Shown here one piece after another: positions 23,057-30,637 of a DNA stretch of 32,898 nt (positions are counted from its first letter, which is position 1; each line of letters begins with the position of its first letter). Origin of the DNA: an uncultured Aeromicrobium sp. (lineage in GTDB: Bacteria; Actinomycetota; Actinomycetes; Propionibacteriales; Nocardioidaceae); NCBI GenBank assembly GCA_937873005.1, contig CALMUY010000054.1, forward strand, positions 1 through 32,898, in the 5' to 3' direction. A program made the translations under genes and the position numbers. The notes beneath the pieces were generated by a model. That model saw only the letters and a list, made by a program, of their open reading frames with translations. It made no database searches and was not told the origin of the DNA.

Positions 23057-23800
23057 ATGAGCACACTCGTCCTCCTGCGCCACGGCCACAGCGAATGGAA
23101 CGCACGCAACCTCTTCACCGGTTGGGTAGATGTTGACCTCAATGAGCAAGGAATCGAAGAGGCCAACCGAGCCCCCGAGTTGTTGAAAGACGCCGGCATT
23201 TACCCAGATGTTCTGCACACGTCGCTCTTGCGTCGAGCCATCCGTACGGCGCAAATCGTCCTCAACGGCGTAGACCGTCACTGGATTCCAGTGAAGCGTT
23301 CGTGGCGTCTCAACGAACGCCACTATGGCGCACTGCAAGGCAAAGACAAGAAAGCAACGCTCGACGAGTTCGGTGAAGAGCAGTTCATGACGTGGCGCCG
23401 TTCGTATGCAGTGCCGCCGCCGGCGTTGCCTGACGACAGCGAATATAGCCAAGCGAACGATGCGCGGTACGCCGACCTCCCAGACGAACTGTTGCCACGC
23501 ACTGAGTGCCTCTCTGACGTGTTGGACCGGATGCTTCCCTACTGGTACGACCAGATCGTGCCAGACCTACGGGCCGGAAAAACGGTTCTTGTCACGGCGC
23601 ACGGAAACTCACTGCGCGCGCTCGTCAAGCACCTTGACGGCATCGACGAAGACACTATTGTCGGCGTCAATATCCCAACTGGAATTCCACTCGTCTACGA
23701 ACTTGATGAGAACCTTCGGCCTACGGTTCCCGGTGGGCAATACCTTGACGCCGATGCGGCCGCAGCGGCGATCGCAGCAGTCGCGAACCAAGGTCGCTGA
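23057..23800 (+). CDS. gpmA: 2,3-bisphosphoglycerate-dependent phosphoglycerate mutase
   Basis: A 247-residue cytoplasmic glycolytic enzyme that interconverts 3- and 2-phosphoglycerate through a phosphohistidine. [18 protein letters not shown] (6-23) supplies catalytic His9; [11 protein letters not shown] supplies Glu87; and [16 protein letters not shown] supplies His182. Length matches the dPGM family. A leaderless start is likely. It lies just before the phosphate-sensing genes as in M. tuberculosis (gpm1-senX3-regX3), but here regX3-senX3 is on the opposite strand and converges on it with 15 bases between stops. Confidence 0.97.
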   Translation: MSTLVLLRHGHSEWNARNLFTGWVDVDLNEQGIEEANRAPELLKDAGIYPDVLHTSLLRRAIRTAQIVLNGVDRHWIPVKRSWRLNERHYGALQGKDKKATLDEFGEEQFMTWRRSYAVPPPALPDDSEYSQANDARYADLPDELLPRTECLSDVLDRMLPYWYDQIVPDLRAGKTVLVTAHGNSLRALVKHLDGIDEDTIVGVNIPTGIPLVYELDENLRPTVPGGQYLDADAAAAAIAAVANQGR

Positions 23801-23815
23801 AGGACGTCGCCCGCG

Positions 23816-24493
23816 CTAACCGAACTTGTAGCCGAGCCCCCGAATTGTCGTCAGCAGTTTCGGCTGGGCCGGGTCGATTTCGAGTTTTGCGCGCAAGCGC
23901 TTGATGTGAACATCGAGCGTCTTGGTGTCGCCAACGTAATCAGAACCCCACACGCGATCAATGAGCTGCTCGCGCGTGAGTGCTCGACCTGAGTTGCGAA
24001 GGAAGAACTCGAGCAGTTCAAATTCTTTGAGCGGAAGTTGAACCTCGGCGCCTTCGAACGTGACCAAATGTCGATCGACGTCCATGCGTATCCCGGACGC
24101 TTCGATTACCGATCCGTCATCCACGATGTCGCCGGCGCCTCGCCGCAAAACCGCGCGGATCCGGGCAATAAGTTCGCGAGGCGAGTATGGCTTCGTAATG
24201 TAGTCGTCAGCGCCCAATTCGAGGCCAACGACCTTATCTACTTCGGTGTCCTTGGCGCTCACCATGATGATCGGCACATTCGAAGTTTGGCGAATTGTTC
24301 GACACACTTCGACTCCCGAGATACCAGGGAGCATGAGGTCCAGCAAGACGATATCGGCACCTTGACGGTCGAACAGTTCAAGTGCGCGCGGTCCAGTGTC
24401 AGCAATGGTGACGTCAAAGCCTTCCTTCTCAAGAACGTAGGCGAGCGCATCGCTGTAACTTGGCTCGTCTTCAACTAACAGGATCCGGATCAC
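23816..24493 (-). CDS. regX3: Phosphate response regulator RegX3/PhoP type
   Basis: A 225-residue OmpR-family response regulator. The receiver domain has ILLVEDE (acidic pocket), phospho-acceptor Asp52 (LLDLMLPG), and Lys101 (KPYSPREL); the winged-helix DNA-binding domain (about 125-223) ends VHIKRLRAKLE and TIRGLGYKFG. The chosen GTG at 24493 has AAGGAG six bases upstream and starts VIRILLVEDE; longer frames run far into senX3. The start lies 23 bases inside the 3' end of senX3, so kinase and regulator are coupled. Under phosphate limitation it should bind GTTCAC-type repeats, such as the PHO box upstream of phoU. Confidence 0.95.
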   Translation of the reverse strand: MIRILLVEDEPSYSDALAYVLEKEGFDVTIADTGPRALELFDRQGADIVLLDLMLPGISGVEVCRTIRQTSNVPIIMVSAKDTEVDKVVGLELGADDYITKPYSPRELIARIRAVLRRGAGDIVDDGSVIEASGIRMDVDRHLVTFEGAEVQLPLKEFELLEFFLRNSGRALTREQLIDRVWGSDYVGDTKTLDVHIKRLRAKLEIDPAQPKLLTTIRGLGYKFG

Positions 24494-25628
24494 CGTGATC
24501 TCCTTCATCTGAATCCCAGGCCGGGAACGTGATCGTGAACGTCGAACCAACACCAGGTTCGCTCCACAAGCTAACGTCGCCACCGTGGCTGGCGACGACG
24601 TGCTTAACGATCGAGAGACCCAACCCCGTACCGCCCGTGGAGCGAGCGCGCGCGGGGTCAACTCGGTAAAACCGTTCAAAGATTCGGTCGTGATCGTCTG
24701 GGGTGATGCCAATGCCGCTGTCGCTCACCGAAAGAACGACCGCCTCTGCCTCGCGGCGAATGCGAACCATCACGGTTCCAGATTCGCTGCTGTATGTGAC
24801 GGCGTTTTCGACGAGATTGCTGACGGCGGAAAGCAATAGTTGACGGTTCCCCCATACGGCGAGTTCGCCAGCAGACTCGTCGATGTCAAGTTCGATTCGA
24901 GTGTGCTTGGCGATCGCGTCGATCGTTGATGCCGCGATGGCGTCGTCAGTGATGGCGCGAAGTGGCACGGCTGAACGCTCGATGCTGAACTCATCGTCCT
25001 GGATTCGCGACAAATCAATGATCTGTTGGACGAGGCGCGTGAGTCGCTCGCTTTCACCTTTCATGCGATCAGCGAATCGTTCCACTGCTTGGGGGTCGTC
25101 GCTTGCTTCGCCAACGGCTTCGGCGAGCAACTGAATCGCACCGATCGGAGTCTTTAATTCGTGGCTCGCATTCGCGACGAAATCGCGTCGGAGCGCTTCC
25201 ACTTGATGCTCACGGGTCTTGTCCTCAACCAGAACGAGAATTAGTCCCGAAGACAAGGGAGCCACTCGCGCAAAAACGTGGGCCGGGGCACGACGTGGGC
25301 GCTCAATAGTGAACGACGATTCTCGAATCATGCCATCTCGCTGCACTACCGCAACCAGCTCGGCAAGGTCCAAACTCCTCAGCCGGTCTCCGTCGATAAG
25401 TCCCATTTCGTGGGCCGGCGCCGACGCTTGGATGACCGTGGAGTCAGGGCGAAGGAGAACCGCCGAAGAGCGCAGCGCAGTCAATACTGCTGACGTATCT
25501 GGGCTCACGGCAGTGTCGAGCACAGGAGCATGATGAGTGAGTTGACGTTCGGAGAATCGCCACATGAAGGTGACTGCTGCACCGAGAACAATGCCAAAGA
25601 TGAGGGCCAGTTCGGCAGGTAGCGTCAC
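24471..25628 (-). CDS. senX3: Phosphate-sensing histidine kinase SenX3/PhoR type
   Basis: A 385-residue membrane histidine kinase with one N-terminal hydrophobic segment (about 4-22), a PAS-like region (about 48-140) and a kinase core: H box FVANASHELKTPIGAIQLL (His156), N box NLVENAVTYS, G1 DSGIGI, F box FERFYRVD, G2 GTGLGLSIVKHV. Little is exposed outside, so it probably senses phosphate status through the Pst transporter and PhoU. GTG start; TAGTCT lies 6 nt upstream, with TTCCGA as a -35 at 17-nt spacing, so the mRNA is likely leaderless. It is divergent from phoU, the arrangement known for Streptomyces phoRP-phoU. Confidence 0.94.
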   Translation of the reverse strand: MTLPAELALIFGIVLGAAVTFMWRFSERQLTHHAPVLDTAVSPDTSAVLTALRSSAVLLRPDSTVIQASAPAHEMGLIDGDRLRSLDLAELVAVVQRDGMIRESSFTIERPRRAPAHVFARVAPLSSGLILVLVEDKTREHQVEALRRDFVANASHELKTPIGAIQLLAEAVGEASDDPQAVERFADRMKGESERLTRLVQQIIDLSRIQDDEFSIERSAVPLRAITDDAIAASTIDAIAKHTRIELDIDESAGELAVWGNRQLLLSAVSNLVENAVTYSSESGTVMVRIRREAEAVVLSVSDSGIGITPDDHDRIFERFYRVDPARARSTGGTGLGLSIVKHVVASHGGDVSLWSEPGVGSTFTITFPAWDSDEGDHGDPDPVS

Positions 25629-25634
25629 GAGCCC

Positions 25635-25663
25635 AGACTAGTCGTCGCATTGCGAATTCGGAA
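25635..25663 (-). promoter_or_regulatory. Leaderless promoter of senX3-regX3
   Basis: On the minus strand TTCCGA (25658-25663), 17 nt, then TAGTCT (25635-25640), then GGGCTC and the GTG start of senX3. This is one of the cleanest leaderless promoters in the window because both hexamers are recognisable. Confidence 0.6.
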
Positions 25664-25687
25664 AGCGCCTGTCGCGCTTGAATCAGT

Positions 25688-25738
25688 TTTCATGTTGTGT
25701 TCACCTTGCGTTCACTCATTGTCGGGGGCCGTTAATCT
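25688..25738 (+). promoter_or_regulatory. PHO box and phoU promoter
   Basis: GTTCACC (25699-25705) and GTTCACT (25710-25716) are direct repeats with an 11-bp period, and a weaker unit TTTCATG (25688-25694) continues the phase upstream. This is the GTTCACC-type PHO box bound by actinobacterial PhoP/RegX3. The second repeat stands at the -35 position of a -10 TAATCT (25733-25738), the usual layout of a promoter activated under phosphate starvation. AGGG at 25748-25751 could be the phoU ribosome-binding site. Confidence 0.75.
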
Positions 25739-25759
25739 GGGGCCTTTAGGGTTCGAAAC

Positions 25760-26476
25760 ATGCGTGATCAGTTCTATGAACAACTAGACCTCATTCGAAG
25801 CCAACTCGTCGACGTGACGGAGGACCTGCGTGGCGTAGTCGCTGACGCGACCGAAGCGCTCTTGTCGATCGACTTGAGTCGGGCCGAAGCCGTCATCTCG
25901 AGAGAGCAAACCATTGCCGATCGGCTGGACGAGATAGAAGAGCGGGCCCTTGTCCTGCTGGCAACTCAGCAGCCGGTCGCCTCGGATTTGCGCCAACTCG
26001 TTGCGGGCATGCGGATCATCGCTGATCTGCAACGGATGGGTGACCACGCGGTGCACATCGCTAAAGTCGCGCGTCGGCGGATGCCAGTGCCGGCGGTCCC
26101 TGCCTCGGCAGAGCCGATGATTCACAAGATGGCGGCGATTGCCGACACGATGATCAAACACACCGCGCGTCTCATCGCCAACCAAGACGTGCAGGCTGCC
26201 GTCGAACTCGAACAGATCGACGATGAAATGGATGCGCTGCACAAGGATCTCTACCGAATGATCCTCGCGCCTACCAACGAGTTCGAAACGGAAGAAGCAA
26301 TTGACTTGGCGCTCTTGGGCAGATACTACGAGCGGGTGGCCGACCACGCGGTCAACATGGCTCGTCGTGGGATCTACCAAGTCACCGGTGAACGCATTTC
26401 GCTGTCGGAACAACGGAAACAAAAACGGCGCCGTCTCTGCTGGAGGACCGCGCCACGTTTGTGTTTCGTGAAGTGA
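25760..26476 (+). CDS. phoU: Phosphate signalling protein PhoU
   Basis: A 238-residue PhoU of two three-helix bundles, a negative regulator linking the Pst transporter to the SenX3 kinase. The metal-binding motifs are DLQRMGDHAVHIA (from 89) and YYERVADHAVNMARRG (189-204). The PhoU fold ends near residue 212 (VTGER); the last roughly 22 residues are a basic tail, QRKQKRRRLCWRT then APRLCFVK, encoded by DNA that also forms a terminator for the convergent lipoprotein gene. The tail is probably not functional. Controlled by the PHO box just upstream. Confidence 0.94.
   Translation: MRDQFYEQLDLIRSQLVDVTEDLRGVVADATEALLSIDLSRAEAVISREQTIADRLDEIEERALVLLATQQPVASDLRQLVAGMRIIADLQRMGDHAVHIAKVARRRMPVPAVPASAEPMIHKMAAIADTMIKHTARLIANQDVQAAVELEQIDDEMDALHKDLYRMILAPTNEFETEEAIDLALLGRYYERVADHAVNMARRGIYQVTGERISLSEQRKQKRRRLCWRTAPRLCFVK
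26421..26454 (-). terminator. Terminator of lpqE inside the phoU 3' end
   Basis: On the minus strand GGCGC (26450-26454) pairs with GCGCC (26427-26431), with partial pairing inside, and is followed by GTTTTTG (26420-26426). It lies about 32 bases after the lpqE stop and within the last codons of phoU. Confidence 0.6.
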
Positions 26477-26486
26477 TTTTCGGTGG

Positions 26487-27041
26487 TCAGTGAGCAGCCT
26501 CGGTAGCTTCAGCCTCTTGGGGAGCAGGAGACTTGGTGGCATCGCCCAACTCTGGGGTTGCTGGCGCGCCGGGGGCCGTCTCTGCGACGTCCTTGTAGCG
26601 GTCGGTTCGCGCAACGACGATCGCGCTGACTTTCAGCTTCTCGCCACTGGCAGCAGTCAATACGAGGTCAACGTTTCCGCCAACTTCTTTCGGGTCCAGT
26701 TCAACGATAATCTCGCCGAGGGCGCCAACGGTGAACAACGTGTCTGCTTTGAGTTTGATCGGAGCCGCGAGTTCAACTTCTTTGCCGTCAACGGTCGCAG
26801 CGACGATGTCTTGGTCTTCTCCGGGTGCGAGTAGCGCACCGGAGAAGGTGGCTGTTCCGTTGTCATTGGCAACGAACAGGGCGTTAAAAACCTGGACAGC
26901 TCCGTCACGCACGTTAGTACCTACTGAGGCTTGGTACGAGTTGTTTGTTTGCGCGTTGAAGTTTGTTCCGCAGGCTGAAAGGGCGAAGGTGGAAGCAAGG
27001 GCAATCGTGGTTGCCGCGATGCGTTGACGTCGTTTACTCAC
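26487..27041 (-). CDS. lpqE: LpqE-like lipoprotein
   Basis: A 184-residue exported lipoprotein. The signal peptide ends in a lipobox LSAC (lipid-modified Cys24), followed by a Thr/Asn-rich stretch, a beta-rich domain (about 38-150; VRDGAVQVFNALFVAND and FTVGALGEIIVELDP) and an Ala/Pro/Glu tail. The domain resembles the PCuAC-like fold of LpqE, whose gene also flanks carD in mycobacteria. The His/Met copper ligands of PCuAC proteins are not evident, so copper binding is doubtful. GTG start with TACGAT 6 nt upstream, hence leaderless. Divergent from carD. Confidence 0.78.
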   Translation of the reverse strand: MSKRRQRIAATTIALASTFALSACGTNFNAQTNNSYQASVGTNVRDGAVQVFNALFVANDNGTATFSGALLAPGEDQDIVAATVDGKEVELAAPIKLKADTLFTVGALGEIIVELDPKEVGGNVDLVLTAASGEKLKVSAIVVARTDRYKDVAETAPGAPATPELGDATKSPAPQEAEATEAAH

Positions 27042-27078
27042 AACGGCATCGTATCGGAATAGGCGCGCGTGTTATTCT
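27042..27078. promoter_or_regulatory. Divergent promoters for lpqE and carD
   Basis: Minus strand: TACGAT (27048-27053) ends 6 nt before the lpqE GTG. Plus strand: TATTCT (27073-27078) should start carD mRNA near 27085, leaving a short leader that carries AAAGG before the carD ATG. One gene would be leaderless and its neighbour leadered. Confidence 0.5.
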
Positions 27079-27104
27079 GGTCACCTAAGAAAGGTGTTTT
27101 CTCC

Positions 27105-27590
27105 ATGACTTTCACTGTCGGTGAAACTGTCGTATACCCGAATCACGGCGCTGCAGTAATCGAAGAAATCGAGACTCGAACGATCAAGGGCAAAGACCGC
27201 GAGTACTTGGTTTTGCGCATTATTGCGCAAAATGATCTCGTAGTCCGTGTGCCTGCAGACAACCTCGATTTGGTTGGTGTTCGCGACGTTGTAGACGAAG
27301 AAGGCCTCGAGCGGGTGTTTGGTGTTTTGCGCGCAGAACACGTTGACGAACCCACGAACTGGTCCCGTCGTTACAAGGCCAACCTTGAGAAGCTCCACTC
27401 GGGCGATGTCCTTAAGGTTGCCGAAGTCGTCCGCGACTTGTGGCGCCGCGATGCTGATCGTGGTCTTTCGGCCGGCGAAAAGCGCATGTTGTCGAAGGCC
27501 CGCCAAATTCTCGTATCCGAGTTGGCGCTCGCTGAAAACACGAACGAAGACAAGGCTGAAATTCGTCTCGACGAAGTTCTCGCTTCCTGA
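27105..27590 (+). CDS. carD: RNA polymerase-binding transcription factor CarD
   Basis: A 161-residue essential actinobacterial regulator that binds the RNA polymerase beta subunit and stabilises open complexes at rRNA and many other promoters. The N-terminal Tudor-like interaction domain starts [15 protein letters not shown]; the C-terminal helical DNA-binding domain contains the LWRRD stretch with the conserved Trp that wedges at the -10 edge. An ATG at 27069 would add 12 residues overlapping the promoter; the ATG at 27105 matches the known length (162 aa in M. tuberculosis) and has AAAGG ten bases upstream. Confidence 0.96.
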   Translation: MTFTVGETVVYPNHGAAVIEEIETRTIKGKDREYLVLRIIAQNDLVVRVPADNLDLVGVRDVVDEEGLERVFGVLRAEHVDEPTNWSRRYKANLEKLHSGDVLKVAEVVRDLWRRDADRGLSAGEKRMLSKARQILVSELALAENTNEDKAEIRLDEVLAS

Positions 27591-27602
27591 ATTTTTAGCA
27601 AT

Positions 27603-27644
27603 GTTGGGGCCGGTTTCCTTTGGGAGCCGGCCCCAACTGCTTTT
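27603..27644. terminator. Terminator between carD and ispF
   Basis: A perfect 11-bp stem GTTGGGGCCGG (27603-27613) with CCGGCCCCAAC (27627-27637), a 13-nt loop and TGCTTTT after it, 12 bases past the carD stop. The following 27645-27690 shows nothing further. Confidence 0.85.
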
Positions 27645-27690
27645 GCGCTGCTTTTACGTGATTTGTGAGGGATGTGCGATGTGGCCAGAT

Positions 27691-28164
27691 TTAGGCGCCC
27701 GAAACCAAGGCAGTCGCGATCGCGGCGATGCCTTCTCCGCGCCCGGTGAGCCCGAGTCCGTCGCTGGTGGTGCCAGAAATGGAGACGGGAGCACCAACCG
27801 CGACTCCCAGCACACGCTCGGCTTCCGCGCGGCGCGAGCCTATTTTGGGTTCGTTGCCGATCACCTGTACGGCGACGTTCCCGATTGTGAAACCAGCTTC
27901 ACGCAGGATCTGGACGGTAGCCTCCAAGAACTGCACGCCACTTGCTCCGGCCCACTGCGGATCGGCTGTCCCAAAGTGACTCCCAATATCACCGAGTCCG
28001 GCTGCCGAGAGCAGTGCGTCGACCATCGCATGCGCCGCACAATCGCCATCTGAATGCCCGGCCAAGCCACGCTCGGACTCCCACTGCAAACCGGCTAACC
28101 ACAACTCCTGGCCAGCCACGAGTTGGTGGACGTCAGTGCCAATGCCTACGCGCATAGAGGTCAT
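27691..28164 (-). CDS. ispF: 2-C-methyl-D-erythritol 2,4-cyclodiphosphate synthase
   Basis: A 157-residue enzyme of the non-mevalonate isoprenoid pathway, cyclising CDP-methylerythritol 2-phosphate with release of CMP. Metal ligands lie in GIGTDVH (Asp11, His13) and the conserved region [17 protein letters not shown] with GDIGSHF is intact. I chose the ATG at 28164, which follows TAGCGT by 7 nt (leaderless); a GTG at 28173 and an ATG at 28155 (MRVGIGTD) are alternatives. In many actinomycetes ispD lies between carD and ispF or is fused to ispF; here it is absent and ispF is on the opposite strand to carD. Confidence 0.95.
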   Translation of the reverse strand: MTSMRVGIGTDVHQLVAGQELWLAGLQWESERGLAGHSDGDCAAHAMVDALLSAAGLGDIGSHFGTADPQWAGASGVQFLEATVQILREAGFTIGNVAVQVIGNEPKIGSRRAEAERVLGVAVGAPVSISGTTSDGLGLTGRGEGIAAIATALVSGA

Positions 28165-28204
28165 GGTGAGCACGCTACTACGTCCGCGCCGTTAGGCTTG
28201 GCTA
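28165..28204. promoter_or_regulatory. Divergent leaderless promoters for ispF and cysS
   Basis: Forty bases hold two -10 hexamers: TAGCGT (28172-28177, minus) seven bases before the ispF ATG and TAGGCT (28193-28198, plus) six bases before the cysS GTG. No Shine-Dalgarno is visible for either gene. Confidence 0.6.
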
Positions 28205-29605
28205 GTGACCGTTCGACTTTACGATTCCGCCAGCCGTGAAATACAGCCGCTTGTGCCCATTACTCCGGGCAAAGTGGGGATTTATCACTGTGGTCTGACG
28301 GTGCAGGGCCCCCCGCACATCGGGCACATCCGCAAGGAAGTGGTGTTCGATGTGTTGAGGCGTTGGCTTGAACAGGACGGACTCGAAGTCACGATCATCG
28401 CGAACGTCACTGACATCGATGACAAGATCCTCGCTAAGGGTGAGGAACTCGGAGAGCCGTGGTTTTCGGTTGCCTATCGAAACGAACGCGCTCTGCATGC
28501 GGCCTATGAAGTGCTGGGCTGCCGTCCACCCACCTACGAACCGCGCGCCACCGGGCATGTACCGGAGATGATCGAGATGATCGAAACTCTTATCGATCGC
28601 GGCCACGCGTACCCGGCCGAAGACGGTTCTGGAGATGTCTACTTCGATGTGCGGTCCTGGTCGGCATACGGCGAGTTGTCTAATCAGTCGATCGACGACA
28701 TGCTTCCTGCGCCAGACGCCCCCGCCACAGCTAAACGCGATCCGCGTGATTTTGCCCTGTGGAAAGGCCACAAGGAAGGTGAACCACAAACGGCTGCTTG
28801 GTCGACTCCGTGGGGTCGCGGGCGCCCCGGCTGGCACCTCGAGTGCTCGGCCATGGCAGCGAAGTATTTAGGACATCGCTTTGATATTCATGGTGGCGGC
28901 CTCGACTTGCGTTTCCCGCACCACGAGAACGAACTGGCGCAATCGCGGGCAGCCGGTCAGGACTTTGCCCAGATCTGGATGCACAACGCGATGCTCAACC
29001 TCGGTGGCTCGAAAATGGCCAAGTCAGTGGGTAACACGCTCATGGTGTCCGAAGTGGTGAAGCGAGTCCCGGCTCCGGCGCTGCGCTACTACTTAGCGGC
29101 TGCGCACTATCGGTCGATCATCGAGTTCAGTGAAGAAGCTCTCGCTGAAGCGGCCACCGCGTACGCGCGGATCGAAGGTTTCGTGACGCGAGCTGGCGAA
29201 CTCGTGGGCGCGGGCAAACTAGGAACGATCCCGGCCCGATTCGCCGAAGCGATGAACGACGACCTCTCGGTACCCGCTGCGTTGGCGGTGCTGCACAACG
29301 AGGTGGCCGAAGGAAACAAGGCGATCAGCGCGGGTGATCGGGTGCTCGTGGCCGAGCTACTAGCTGGCGTGCGAGCTATGTTGGATGTTCTCGGATTAGA
29401 CCCGGTTACGTGGGCAGGATCAGCCGCCAGTTCAAATAATGAGACACTTGCAGTATTGGTTGACCAGTTGGTGGCGCGGCGAACCGAAGCTAAAGCCGAG
29501 AAGGATTTCGCTGCCGCAGATCTCATCAGGGATCAGTTGTCGGCGGCCGGAGTCGAATTAGAAGACACGCCCGCGGGCACGCGTTGGTCTGTGAAGGGAA
29601 TGTAG
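28205..29605 (+). CDS. cysS: Cysteine-tRNA ligase
   Basis: A 466-residue class I aminoacyl-tRNA synthetase charging tRNA-Cys. YHCGLTVQGPPHIGHI gives the zinc ligand Cys29 and the HIGH motif (38-41); further zinc ligands lie in LECSAMA and FPHHENELAQS. The KMSKS loop reads KMAKS (270-274), a slight departure. The C-terminal anticodon-binding part ends GTRWSVKGM. The GTG at 28205 follows TAGGCT by 6 nt. Cys codon use in the leader peptide at 611 would respond to the charging level this enzyme sets. It is followed two bases later by rlmB, a common actinobacterial pair. It is CysS rather than MshC because of length and C-terminal domain. Confidence 0.96.
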   Translation: MTVRLYDSASREIQPLVPITPGKVGIYHCGLTVQGPPHIGHIRKEVVFDVLRRWLEQDGLEVTIIANVTDIDDKILAKGEELGEPWFSVAYRNERALHAAYEVLGCRPPTYEPRATGHVPEMIEMIETLIDRGHAYPAEDGSGDVYFDVRSWSAYGELSNQSIDDMLPAPDAPATAKRDPRDFALWKGHKEGEPQTAAWSTPWGRGRPGWHLECSAMAAKYLGHRFDIHGGGLDLRFPHHENELAQSRAAGQDFAQIWMHNAMLNLGGSKMAKSVGNTLMVSEVVKRVPAPALRYYLAAAHYRSIIEFSEEALAEAATAYARIEGFVTRAGELVGAGKLGTIPARFAEAMNDDLSVPAALAVLHNEVAEGNKAISAGDRVLVAELLAGVRAMLDVLGLDPVTWAGSAASSNNETLAVLVDQLVARRTEAKAEKDFAAADLIRDQLSAAGVELEDTPAGTRWSVKGM

Positions 29606-29607
29606 TC

Positions 29608-30567
29608 ATGGCAGGAAATAGCCAACGTCGTGGGGCGATCAAAAAGTCCGGTAAAGGCAACCCCACCGCTGGGTCGGGCGGTCGTCGCCGTAAAGGGCTC
29701 GAGGGCAAAGGCCCCACCCCTAAAGCAGAAGACCGCCCCTACCACAAGAAGCACAAGATGACCCAGGCCGCGAAAAAGCGTGAGCAAGCGAGGCCGAAGG
29801 GCGGTCGTGACCGCAAGAATGACGGACCACAGTGGGTTGCCGGGCGCAACTCGGTCGTGGAGCTTTTGCAAGCGAACGTGCCGCTGATCGCCGTGTATAT
29901 CGCCGAAGGCATCGAGCGGGACCAAAAAGTCCGCGAAATCATAGATCTCACTGTCGTACAGAATCGCCCGTTGATTGAAGTGACGCGAGCCGAACTCGAC
30001 ACCATGACGGCCGGCGCAGTACATCAAGGCGTCGCCGCCAAACTCGAAGCGTACTCCTACGCGACTCCTCAAGATCTGCTTGAACTGGCTGCTGAGCGTG
30101 ACGAACAGCCACTCATTGTGGTCCTCGATTCGGTGACTGATCCACGTAACCTCGGTGCTGTGATTCGGTCGGCTTCGGGGTTCGGCGTGCATGGAGTTGT
30201 TATCGCAGAACGTCGTGCTGCTCAAGTGACGGCGGCCGCTTGGAAAACGTCTGCAGGCGCCGCAGCGCGTGTCAAAGTCGCCCGTGTCACCAACCTGACG
30301 CGCACGCTCAAAGCTTTCCAAGACGCAGGCTTGATGGTGGTAGGGCTGGCAGCCGACGGCGACGTATCGTTGCCCGAATTGACTCTCGCTCAAGGGCCGC
30401 TCGTGGTCGTGGTGGGCAGCGAAGGGCGGGGGCTCTCGCGGCTCGTCTCCGAAACCTGCGATCAGATCGTGTCGATCCCGATGGCTTCGGAGTTGGAATC
30501 TCTCAACGCTGGTGTCGCTGCTGGTATCGCGCTCTACGAAGTCAGTAAGGCGCGGCTTTCACTCTGA
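29608..30567 (+). CDS. rlmB: 23S rRNA 2'-O-methyltransferase RlmB (TrmH/SpoU family)
   Basis: A 319-residue SPOUT methyltransferase that methylates the ribose of G2251 (E. coli numbering) in 23S rRNA using S-adenosylmethionine. A basic N-terminal extension (1-75, rich in Gly, Lys and Arg) precedes the substrate-binding domain (WVAGRNSVVELL) and the knotted domain: DPRNLGAVIRSA, VVVVGSEGRGLSRLV, and IPMASELESLNAGVAAGIAL. The ATG at 29608 follows AAGGGAA inside cysS; an earlier frame start would lie within cysS. The basic extension, common in actinobacteria, probably binds rRNA. Confidence 0.94.
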   Translation: MAGNSQRRGAIKKSGKGNPTAGSGGRRRKGLEGKGPTPKAEDRPYHKKHKMTQAAKKREQARPKGGRDRKNDGPQWVAGRNSVVELLQANVPLIAVYIAEGIERDQKVREIIDLTVVQNRPLIEVTRAELDTMTAGAVHQGVAAKLEAYSYATPQDLLELAAERDEQPLIVVLDSVTDPRNLGAVIRSASGFGVHGVVIAERRAAQVTAAAWKTSAGAAARVKVARVTNLTRTLKAFQDAGLMVVGLAADGDVSLPELTLAQGPLVVVVGSEGRGLSRLVSETCDQIVSIPMASELESLNAGVAAGIALYEVSKARLSL

Positions 30568-30572
30568 AACAA

Positions 30573-30614
30573 ATTCCCCGAACCAAACTGCGTAGGCAGG
30601 TCGGTTCGGGGAAT
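30573..30614. terminator. Bidirectional hairpin between rlmB and the lactone oxidase
   Basis: A perfect 12-bp inverted repeat ATTCCCCGAACC (30573-30584) and GGTTCGGGGAAT (30603-30614) lies between two convergent genes. On the minus strand it is followed by TTGTTT, so termination is likely better in that direction. Confidence 0.75.
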
Positions 30615-30637
30615 CAGCTATGTGTGCGTAGTTCTGC

